Assembly: GCA_002293065.1 (NCBI GenBank)
Contig: DBCN01000038.1
Span: forward strand, 1-5,217
Length of the DNA stretch: 5,217 nt
Reading direction: 5' to 3'
Source of the DNA: Opitutia bacterium UBA957
GTDB lineage: Bacteria; Verrucomicrobiota; Verrucomicrobiia; Opitutales; UBA953
Shown: positions 1 to 5,193 of the stretch, piece by piece
Layout: the number at the start of each line of letters is the position of its first letter
Position numbering within the stretch: position 1 is the stretch's first letter
Notes under the pieces: model-generated
What the model was told of the DNA's origin: nothing
Database searches by the model: none
What the model saw: the letters and a program-made list of their open reading frames with translations, nothing else
Translations under genes and position numbers: made by a program

Positions 1-18
1 AAGGAATTCGCCCAGTAA
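1..18 (+). CDS. C-terminal end of an upstream gene (partial)
   Basis: The first 18 bases read in frame as Lys-Glu-Phe-Ala-Gln followed by TAA. Two hairpins and an intrinsic terminator come directly after this stop, as expected for the 3' end of a forward transcription unit. Five residues are too few to name a product. The alternative is that these bases are non-coding leader, for example the tail of an RNA element whose expression platform is the terminator at 42-68. Nothing in the visible bases resembles a glycine riboswitch aptamer, so the gene-end reading is preferred, with limited confidence. Confidence 0.4.
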   Translation, partial: KEFAQ

Positions 19-33
19 GCACCTAGGGTGCTT
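17..33 (+). other. Hairpin over the upstream stop codon, first of a tandem pair
   Basis: AAGCACC (17-23) pairs perfectly with GGTGCTT (27-33) around a three-base TAG loop. The stem begins within the TAA stop of the presumed upstream gene and ends 8 bases before the strong terminator stem. It is followed by TCTACC rather than a T-run, so alone it would be a poor intrinsic terminator. It may protect the 3' end or strengthen the second hairpin. Its right arm can also pair with bases near the gcvT start. Confidence 0.5.
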
Positions 34-100
34 CTACCTCGAAGCCCGGCCTCGTGCCGGGCTTTTTTGTTGGAAGAGCCAGCAAACCTCAGCACCTTGG
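23..100 (+). promoter_or_regulatory. Possible alternative leader fold before gcvT
   Basis: Bases 23-32 can form ten consecutive pairs (eight Watson-Crick, two G-U) with 91-100. This happens because AGCACCTAGG (18-27) recurs as AGCACCTTGG at 91-100. The long-range pairing would enclose the terminator hairpin and bring a helix to within 4 bases of the gcvT ATG. It competes with the hairpin at 17-33. A transcript reading through from upstream could thus fold in two ways with different access to the start codon. This rests on sequence complementarity alone and may be chance. Confidence 0.2.
42..68 (+). terminator. Intrinsic (rho-independent) terminator
   Basis: A perfect 9-bp stem, AAGCCCGGC (42-50) with GCCGGGCTT (56-64), closes a five-base CTCGT loop. 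A run of six T (63-68) begins within the stem. This is a classic forward intrinsic terminator. It is not bidirectional, because the minus-strand side ends in TTCGAGG with no T-run. It most likely ends the gene finishing at 18. It lies only 36 bases before gcvT, so it could also act as a partial terminator or attenuator for the gcv operon. Confidence 0.85.
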
Positions 101-104
101 CGTT

Positions 105-1196
105 ATGTCGGAACCGCTCGCCCGCACGCCTCTCTACGACCTCCACGCCGAACTCGGCGCCCGGCTGGTACCCTTTGCCGGCTGGGAGATGCCCGTGCAA
201 TACACCGGCATCATCGAGGAACACATGGCGGTCCGCAAGACGGCCGGTCTCTTCGATGTCTCGCACATGGGCGAAGCGCGCATCCGCGGCCGCGATGCCG
301 CCGCGTTCCTCGACCGCATCATGACCAATGAGCTGTCGACGCTGAAGCCCGGCGCGGCCCGCTACACCTTGATGTGCCAGCCCGACGGCGGCTGCGTCGA
401 TGACCTGATCGTCTACCGTTTCTCCGAAACGGAGTTCCTCATCTGCCTCAACGCCTCCAACGCCCAAAAGGACATCGCCTGGATGCGCTCGCTCATCGGG
501 ACCGCCAAGGTCGAAGTGCTCGACGAATGCGCCGCCTGGGCCCAGTTGGCGATCCAAGGCCCGCTCGCGGAACAGATCCTGGCGCTGACGACGACCCTGC
601 CGCTCGCCACCATTCGGCGCTTCGGCTTCCTGGTCGGCGAAGTCGCCGGCGCTTCCGGTTGCGTGGTCTCCCGCACAGGCTACACGGGTTCCGCCGGTTT
701 CGAAATCTACCTGCCCGCCGCCTCGGCCACGCAAGTCGCCCGCGCGCTCCTCGCCGCCGGCAAACCACACGGCCTCATCCCCGCCGGCCTCGGCGCCCGC
801 GACTCTCTCCGCCTCGAAGCGGGTTATCCGCTCTACGGCCACGAGATTTCCGAACGCATCTCGCCCATCCAAGCCGGCCTCGGCTGGACGGTGAAATTCA
901 CGAAGGCCCAATTCGTCGGTCGCGAAGCCCTCCGCCGCCAAGCCGAGGGCGGCCCGCCGTCTTCGGTGATCATGTTCTCGCTGGCTGACCGGCGCATCGC
1001 CCGCCAAGGCGCCACCGTCTTCGCCGGCGACACGGCCGTCGGCGAAGTGCTCTCCGGCACGCTTTCGCCCGTCCTCAACAAACCCATCGGGACCGCCCTC
1101 GTCGCCGCCGGTTTCGCCAGCTCGACCGAACTCACCGTCGACATTCGCGGCACGCGCCTCCCGCTCCACGTCTCGGTCGAACCGTTCGTGAAATAA
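105..1196 (+). CDS. gcvT: Glycine cleavage system T-protein (aminomethyltransferase)
   Basis: GcvT acts in the cytoplasm. It takes the aminomethyl group carried on lipoyl-GcvH, releases ammonia and passes the one-carbon unit to tetrahydrofolate, giving 5,10-methylene-THF. The 363-residue length is normal for the family. Visible landmarks are TPLYDLH (8-14), FAGWEMP (24-30), LFDVSHMGE (49-57), the DD pair at 99-100 in the GGCVDDLIVY segment (one is the conserved folate-site aspartate), RTGYTGSAGFE (190-200) and GLGARDSLRLEAG (228-240). ATG at 105 is chosen because residues from there match the usual T-protein N-terminus. The in-frame GTG at 54 lies inside the terminator stem and would add 17 unrelated residues. 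No good Shine-Dalgarno sequence precedes 105. gcvH follows after 23 bases. No intact glycine riboswitch is visible in the leader. Confidence 0.96.
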   Translation: MSEPLARTPLYDLHAELGARLVPFAGWEMPVQYTGIIEEHMAVRKTAGLFDVSHMGEARIRGRDAAAFLDRIMTNELSTLKPGAARYTLMCQPDGGCVDDLIVYRFSETEFLICLNASNAQKDIAWMRSLIGTAKVEVLDECAAWAQLAIQGPLAEQILALTTTLPLATIRRFGFLVGEVAGASGCVVSRTGYTGSAGFEIYLPAASATQVARALLAAGKPHGLIPAGLGARDSLRLEAGYPLYGHEISERISPIQAGLGWTVKFTKAQFVGREALRRQAEGGPPSSVIMFSLADRRIARQGATVFAGDTAVGEVLSGTLSPVLNKPIGTALVAAGFASSTELTVDIRGTRLPLHVSVEPFVK

Positions 1197-1219
1197 CCCC
1201 CTTTCAATATCATCACACC

Positions 1220-1600
1220 ATGAGCCAAGTCCCCGCCAATCTCCGCTACACCAAGGAACACGAATGGATCCGCCTCGAAGCGGACGGTACCGCCACGATC
1301 GGCATCACCGACCACGCGCAAGCCGCGCTGGGTGACGTGACGTTCGTCGACCTCCCCAAGGTGGGCAAGAGCTTCGCCGCCGGCGAGGTCTTCGGCACCG
1401 TCGAATCCGTGAAGGCCGCTTCCGACCTCTACTGCCCGGTCGCCGCCGAAATCGTCGAGGCCAACGCGGGGCTCAACGACTCGCCCGACCTCGTGAATCG
1501 CGAACCCTACGGTGGCGCCTGGATGATCCGCGTGAAGCTGAAGAATCCCGCCGAAGCCGCCCAGCTCCTCGACGCCGCGGCCTACAGCGCCACGCTCTGA
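1220..1600 (+). CDS. gcvH: Glycine cleavage system H-protein (lipoyl carrier)
   Basis: GcvH is the small cytoplasmic shuttle whose lipoyl-lysine arm carries the aminomethyl group from GcvP to GcvT and is re-oxidised by lipoamide dehydrogenase. The 126 residues match the family's usual 125-130. The N-terminus has the typical YTKEHEWIR (10-18). The lipoylation motif VESVKAAS has its lysine at residue 65 (codon 1412-1414). The C-terminal half shows the conserved NREPYGGAWMIRVKL stretch. All residues needed for a working carrier appear present. The 23-base gap after gcvT has no purine-rich ribosome binding site. gcvP, often adjacent in other genomes, does not follow; thiH does. Confidence 0.97.
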   Translation: MSQVPANLRYTKEHEWIRLEADGTATIGITDHAQAALGDVTFVDLPKVGKSFAAGEVFGTVESVKAASDLYCPVAAEIVEANAGLNDSPDLVNREPYGGAWMIRVKLKNPAEAAQLLDAAAYSATL

Positions 1601-1606
1601 GCCCGT

Positions 1607-1621
1607 TCGGCTGCACGCCGA
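1607..1621 (+). other. Small hairpin between gcvH and thiH
   Basis: TCGGC (1607-1611) pairs with GCCGA (1617-1621) across a TGCAC loop. It lies 6 bases after the gcvH stop and 8 bases before the thiH ATG. There is no T-run, so it is not an intrinsic terminator. It could mark an RNA processing site or affect thiH translation, but short GC stems are expected by chance in DNA of this composition. Confidence 0.2.
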
Positions 1622-1629
1622 CCCTCTTC

Positions 1630-2769
1630 ATGTCGTTCGCCGCCGTCCATGCCGCCCATCCGTGGGATGATGTCTTGGCGGGCGTGCACGCGAAGTCCGA
1701 CGCCGACGTCCGCCGCGCCCTCGCCCGCGCGGCGCAAGGGGTCTGCGAGCTGGCCGATTTCCAGGCGTTGGTCTCACCCGCCGCCGCCCCGCACCTGGAG
1801 GAGATGGCCCGCCTAAGCCAAGAGCGGACGGTCCGCCGGTTCGGCCGAACGATGCAGCTGTTCGCGCCCGCATACCTTTCCAACGAATGCCAGAATGTCT
1901 GCACGTACTGCGGCTTCTCCGCCGGCAACAAGGTCGCCCGCCGCACGCTGAGCCCGGGCGAAATCCTGGTCGAGGCCGGCGCGCTCAAGAAACTAGGCTT
2001 TGATCACCTGCTCCTGCTGACGGGGGAATCCACGAAGGTGGCGCTGCCGTTCTTCGTATCGGCGCTCGACCTGCTCCGCCCACACTTCGCCTCCTTGTCC
2101 ATCGAGGTGCAACCGCTGGAGACGGAGGAATACGCCGAACTCCGCCGCCACGGGCTCAACGCCGTGCTGGTCTATCAGGAGACGTACCACCGCGAGACCT
2201 ATAATCAGCACCACCCGAAGGGACGGAAAGCCGACTTCCTTTACCGCCTCGACGCCCCCGACCGCGTCGGCGCGGCGGGCGTCCACAAAATCGGCCTCGG
2301 CGCCCTCTTCGGACTCGAAGACTGGCGGGCCGAATGCTTCTTCACCGCGCTCCACCTGCAGTGGCTCGAACGGAAACACTGGCGCAGCCGCTTCAGCGTG
2401 TCGTTCCCGCGCATCCGTCCGCACGAGGGCGACATCGAACCCAAGGTCGAGATGACCGACCGGGACCTGGTCCAGGCGATCTGCGCTTTCCGACTTTTCA
2501 ACGGCGAGCTGGAACTGACGCTGAGCACGCGCGAGCGCCCCGCCTTCCGCGACCAGGTCTGCAAGTTGGGCATCACCGCCATGAGCGCCGGCTCGCACAC
2601 CAATCCCGGCGGCTACTCCGAGGGCCGCGAGGCCTCGCTCGAACAGTTCGCCATCGACGACAGCCGCTCGCCCACCGAAATCGCCGCGATGCTGCGCACC
2701 GCCGGCTTCGAGCCGGTCTGGAAGGACTGGGATCCGTCCTACGATCGCCCGGAGGCCCAACCGGCATGA
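1630..2769 (+). CDS. thiH: 2-iminoacetate synthase ThiH (radical SAM tyrosine lyase)
   Basis: ThiH cleaves the side chain of L-tyrosine with a 5'-deoxyadenosyl radical, giving p-cresol and dehydroglycine (2-iminoacetate), which ThiG uses to build the thiamine thiazole ring. The 379 residues agree with the roughly 377 of the E. coli enzyme. The CxxxCxxC cluster motif is Cys87, Cys91 and Cys94, followed by GFS. Other landmarks are LLLTGES (128-134), EVQPLETEEYAEL (159-171), VYQETYHRETY (181-191), KIGLGALFGL (220-229), SFPRIRP (258-264), MSAGSHTNPGGY (318-329) and VWKDWD (363-368). These recall known ThiH sequences along the whole length. HydG, the related hydrogenase maturase, is excluded because it is longer and carries a second C-terminal iron-sulfur motif absent here. 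The gap to gcvH is 29 bases, without a Shine-Dalgarno sequence or TPP riboswitch. The last codons overlap rsmE. Confidence 0.94.
   Translation: MSFAAVHAAHPWDDVLAGVHAKSDADVRRALARAAQGVCELADFQALVSPAAAPHLEEMARLSQERTVRRFGRTMQLFAPAYLSNECQNVCTYCGFSAGNKVARRTLSPGEILVEAGALKKLGFDHLLLLTGESTKVALPFFVSALDLLRPHFASLSIEVQPLETEEYAELRRHGLNAVLVYQETYHRETYNQHHPKGRKADFLYRLDAPDRVGAAGVHKIGLGALFGLEDWRAECFFTALHLQWLERKHWRSRFSVSFPRIRPHEGDIEPKVEMTDRDLVQAICAFRLFNGELELTLSTRERPAFRDQVCKLGITAMSAGSHTNPGGYSEGREASLEQFAIDDSRSPTEIAAMLRTAGFEPVWKDWDPSYDRPEAQPA
2751..2755 (+). promoter_or_regulatory. Shine-Dalgarno site for rsmE inside thiH
   Basis: GGAGG lies 10 bases before the rsmE ATG at 2766, within the last codons of thiH. It is the only strong ribosome binding site of the forward cluster and supports the rsmE start. 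Together with the ATGA overlap, it fits translation of rsmE by ribosomes terminating on thiH. Confidence 0.6.
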
Positions 2770-3521
2770 GCCCGCTTCGCGCCTGGATCGACCCCACCCA
2801 AGCGCGCCCGGCCACGACCGGCTCGCGGCTGCGCTTATCCTCCGAAGAGAGCGCCCACTTGGTCCGCAGCCTGCGCGCCCGCCGGGGCGACGCCCTCGTG
2901 CTGCTCGATGGCGAAGGTCGCCTCTTGGAAGGCAAACTCGAGACCGCCGACGGCGAAGGCTCCATCGTCGAAGTGACCCGCGCCCGGACGGTCGAGCCAG
3001 TCCTGCCGGCGATCATCGTCGCCCAAGGCATGCCCAAGGGCGGCACGATGGATGACTTGGTCCGCACGGTGTGCGAAGCCGGCGCGAGCGAAGTGGTGCC
3101 GCTCGAAACCGCCCGCTGCGAAGTGAAGCTCGACGCCGACCGCGCCCGGACCCGCACGACGCGCTGGCAACAACAGGCCGTCGAAGCCTGCAAGCAGTCG
3201 GGCCATCCGTGGCTCGCGCACATCGCCCTGCCCGCCCGCTTCGAGGCTTGGCTCGCGTCGCTACCACCCTGCGCCCCAGGCGAACTCCGGCTCACGGGTT
3301 CCCTCGAGTTCGACGCGCAACCGGTCGGCGAATTGGACTTCGCGGCCGCGACCAAAGTGCTTTGGCTCATCGGCCCCGAGGGCGACCTGACGGCGGCCGA
3401 ATACACCGCGGCCCGCGCCGCTGGGTTCCGCCCGGTGGTGCTCGGGCCGACGGTCTTACGGGCGGAAAACGCCGCCTTGGCCAGCGTGGTCATCACGCAA
3501 GCTTTGGCTCACCGCCACTGA
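2766..3521 (+). CDS. rsmE: 16S rRNA (uracil-1498-N3)-methyltransferase RsmE
   Basis: RsmE belongs to the SPOUT methyltransferases and methylates N3 of U1498 in 16S rRNA of the small ribosomal subunit, using S-adenosylmethionine. The 251 residues fit the family (E. coli about 243). An N-terminal PUA-like part contains HLVRSLRARRGDALVLLDGEG (31-51, taken as two adjoining motifs: a HLVRSLR segment and the LLDGEG turn). The SPOUT domain follows, with KGGTMDDLV (91-99), RWQQQAVEACKQSGH (133-147), LIGPEGDLTAAE (201-212) and the knot motif LGPTVLRAENAAL (226-238). Several positions differ from the usual consensus: GPEGD for GPEGG, LRAEN for LRxET, and CEAGAS for TELGV. The start is fixed by GGAGG 10 bases upstream and by the 4-base ATGA overlap with the thiH stop. 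It is probably an operon passenger without a metabolic link to glycine or thiamine. Confidence 0.9.
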   Translation: MSPLRAWIDPTQARPATTGSRLRLSSEESAHLVRSLRARRGDALVLLDGEGRLLEGKLETADGEGSIVEVTRARTVEPVLPAIIVAQGMPKGGTMDDLVRTVCEAGASEVVPLETARCEVKLDADRARTRTTRWQQQAVEACKQSGHPWLAHIALPARFEAWLASLPPCAPGELRLTGSLEFDAQPVGELDFAAATKVLWLIGPEGDLTAAEYTAARAAGFRPVVLGPTVLRAENAALASVVITQALAHRH

Positions 3522-3527
3522 GCGGGG

Positions 3528-4823
3528 TTACTTCACTTCCGCAAACTTGAGGACGGTCTCCGCCGGAGCATACGCCGCGGCGAGCGCGGCGACGAACTTG
3601 GCGTGCTCGACTTCCGACGCCTTCACGACGGCTTCCAGGTCCGCCTTGGCTTCCTTGCTGCGAAAGAGCGTCTTGATCTGCTTCGTCTCATACGCCTGCT
3701 TTTCGCCCACGGCTTTCCAAATCTTATCGAAAGCCGGCTTGGTGGGACCCTGCGGGAATTCCGCCGCGAGGTTGATGCCGCGCGCCAAGTCGGCCACGGC
3801 GAAAACCTTCGACTGCTCCCCCCAACTGACTTTGACCTGCGCGCCCTTCACGCCGACGACCTTGAGAGTCAGGCGATTGAAACGGTTCTGGAAATCACTG
3901 AGGGCCAAGCCCGCAGCCAGGGTATTGTCCTTGGCCACGTCGCCCGGCTCGAAGGCGCAGGGCAGGCGTTCGCTGCGCAAGGTGTAGGTGCCGTAGTCCA
4001 GGCGGGTGGCGGCTTGGCCGTTCTTGGCCTGCACGTCGCCCGTCGGGAGGTCGATCTCCACCGTCCCGAGGTCGCCATCCAAGCCCAAGGCCTTGAGGTA
4101 AGCGGTCGCCATCATCACGTGGCCGGCCCAACCCGGGTGCACGCCGTCATTGCCTTCGAGCTTAAAGGTATCGCCGAACTTGGCACGGCTTTCGTAGCCC
4201 TTCGCCAACATCGGCCAATAGACGTCCGCGAAGGCGACCTGCTCGGCCTCGGCGATCTCGATCCCGATGTTGCGAAACTGCAGCAGCGAGAGATTCAGCA
4301 ACTCCCAGGTCCCCTTGGCGCTCTTCACCCACGGCGGGACGGAATGGATCGTCCCCGAGGAACCCAGCACGACGCGCGCCCCCGCGGACTTGAAGGCCTG
4401 CACGACCTTGGTCTGGTTCTTGCGGTAATCCTCGCCAATCGCGGCCTCGAACGGCACGTAGCGGAAATCGTTCATGCCGTAGCAGGTCGACGCGATGGTC
4501 GGCTGGAAACGGAGGACGTCGTTCTTCATGCGACCGGCAAAACCCGCGGCCGTCTCCCCGCTCCAACCATATTGACGACATTCCACGGCGAGGTCCGGAC
4601 GAGCCGCCGCGAGGTAGGCCTCGAGCAAGCGGCTGTACATCTTCTGTTCGGTGATGGAGTCGCCACAAATGGCGTAGCGGTCACCTTTTTGGAGCAGCAA
4701 CGTCTTGGGCTCGGGGGCGAGGTGTCCGACATAGGTATCGGGCACGCCGGGAGGCAGCGGCTGGCGTTCACGGGCACCGAGGGACACGGCAGCCAAGAAA
4801 AGGGCGGCAAAGAAGCGGGGCAT
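3528..4823 (-). CDS. Secreted SGNH/GDSL-family hydrolase
   Basis: This is a 431-residue exported protein, probably an esterase or lipase-like hydrolase; the substrate cannot be read from the sequence. A short N-terminus with Arg3 leads into a hydrophobic stretch (4-15) with likely cleavage near Ala17, a signal peptide for the periplasm or outside. The SGNH domain spans about 45-245: block I CGDSITEQ with nucleophile Ser56, block II YGWSGET (Gly86, Gly89), block III YGMNDF (Gly116, Asn118) and block V DGVHP with Asp226 and His229. The catalytic set is therefore complete. Residues 246-431 form an extra region: a beta-type part with KVSWGEQSKVF (331-341) and GINLAAEF (349-356), then a charged helical tail. 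ATG at 4823 is chosen for the signal peptide; a TTG 81 bases upstream in frame would bury it. Another ATG at 4828 is out of frame. The gene converges on rsmE, stops 6 bases apart. No strong ribosome binding site is seen; GGGGG lies 13 bases upstream. Confidence 0.88.
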   Translation of the reverse strand: MPRFFAALFLAAVSLGARERQPLPPGVPDTYVGHLAPEPKTLLLQKGDRYAICGDSITEQKMYSRLLEAYLAAARPDLAVECRQYGWSGETAAGFAGRMKNDVLRFQPTIASTCYGMNDFRYVPFEAAIGEDYRKNQTKVVQAFKSAGARVVLGSSGTIHSVPPWVKSAKGTWELLNLSLLQFRNIGIEIAEAEQVAFADVYWPMLAKGYESRAKFGDTFKLEGNDGVHPGWAGHVMMATAYLKALGLDGDLGTVEIDLPTGDVQAKNGQAATRLDYGTYTLRSERLPCAFEPGDVAKDNTLAAGLALSDFQNRFNRLTLKVVGVKGAQVKVSWGEQSKVFAVADLARGINLAAEFPQGPTKPAFDKIWKAVGEKQAYETKQIKTLFRSKEAKADLEAVVKASEVEHAKFVAALAAAYAPAETVLKFAEVK

Positions 4824-4839
4824 GGCATGGTGGTATCCC

Positions 4840-4862
4840 CCGACCAGCAGGAATCGAACCCC
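4840..4862 (-). other. tRNA T-arm-like sequence, not a complete tRNA
   Basis: Read on the minus strand, GGTTCGATTCC (4860-4850) matches the invariant core of a tRNA T-arm and is followed by TGCTGGTCGG. The flanking five-base arms pair poorly (AGGGG with CCTGC), and no D-arm, anticodon arm or matching 5' acceptor strand is found in the preceding bases. It is either chance similarity or a worn remnant of a tRNA 3' end. It lies between the hydrolase start and the rest of the gene-free region. Confidence 0.25.
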
Positions 4863-4938
4863 TTTTTCCCGCGGCGGACTTGATTTCGGGCAGAACTTAG
4901 GCAATAGTGACCGTCCCCTGCAGTGTTCGATAACCGCG

Positions 4939-4978
4939 GCAGCCTCCGTCTCCTACGAACATAATAATCGGGAGGTGC
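4939..4978. repeat. Short inverted repeat around an AT-rich loop
   Basis: CCTCC (4943-4947) pairs with GGAGG (4971-4975). The stem can be extended by a G-T wobble (4942/4976) and, past a bulged A, by GC (4939-4940) with GC (4977-4978). The 23-base loop contains AACATAATAAT (4958-4968), the only AT-rich patch in this part. It could be a protein-binding operator or a weak hairpin, or chance. The stem is short. Confidence 0.25.
4961..4966 (-). promoter_or_regulatory. Candidate -10 element for the hydrolase gene
   Basis: On the minus strand, TATTAT (4966-4961) matches five of six bases of the sigma-70 -10 consensus. It lies in the most AT-rich stretch of the gene-free region, about 140 bases upstream of the hydrolase ATG. 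No -35 hexamer stands at the usual distance. On the plus strand, CATAAT at 4960-4965 is an equally good match, so the direction is uncertain. Confidence 0.2.
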
Positions 4979-5103
4979 GACCCGACCGGCCTCGTCCGAG
5001 CCGTGGCAACGTACCGCCCACCTTAATCCAGGAAATACTGGAGCTCCAATCGGAACCGGCACAGGCGGGGGACCTTTTAAAGAGAGGATGGGGGATGGAT
5101 TTC

Positions 5104-5193
5104 AGAGTACGGAGGACCGAGCGGCATTCCTTCTCATCGCCCAGCCCACGCTCCAGCGATCGACCCTGCCCTCGACTCAGCCCTCTGTACTCT
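5104..5193. repeat. Imperfect long inverted repeat
   Basis: AGAGTACGGAGGACCGAG (5104-5121) and the reverse complement of 5176-5193 (AGAGTACAGAGGGCTGAG) agree at 15 of 18 bases. All three differences are transitions, so G-T wobbles maintain part of the stem in RNA. The arms enclose 54 bases that contain a smaller stem, ATCGC (5136-5140) with GCGAT (5156-5160). The structure would be a long stem with an internal hairpin. It resembles dispersed intergenic palindromes of bacterial chromosomes, but copy number cannot be judged here. It has no T-run directly after the stem, so it is not a typical intrinsic terminator. Confidence 0.5.

Noticed and set aside
1..41. Glycine riboswitch ahead of gcvT
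   Set aside because: The visible bases show none of the aptamer's conserved segments; most of any such element would lie outside the window, so it can be neither shown nor excluded.
54..104. N-terminal extension of gcvT from GTG at 54
   Set aside because: This start lies inside the terminator stem, and the added 17 residues do not resemble T-protein N-termini; the ATG at 105 fits the family.
1993..2760. Reverse open frame (255 codons) opposite thiH
   Set aside because: It is Val/Ala/Glu/Gly/Arg-biased without recognisable domains, and thiH is well supported on the plus strand.
2573..3496. Reverse open frame (307 codons) opposite thiH and rsmE
   Set aside because: It spans two well-supported genes on the other strand and is rich in Ser and Arg, typical of a shadow frame.
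3573..3591. Terminator for rsmE formed by the CGCCGCG/CGCGGCG stem
   Set aside because: No T-run follows, and the stem encodes the Ala-rich end of the hydrolase, so it is explained by coding.
3603..4883. Long forward open frame (426 codons) opposite the hydrolase
   Set aside because: It has no family motif and is the antisense shadow of a GC-rich gene with full catalytic motifs on the other strand.
4824..4904. N-terminal extension of the hydrolase from TTG at 4904
   Set aside because: It would place 27 polar residues ahead of a clear signal peptide; the ATG at 4823 is more plausible.
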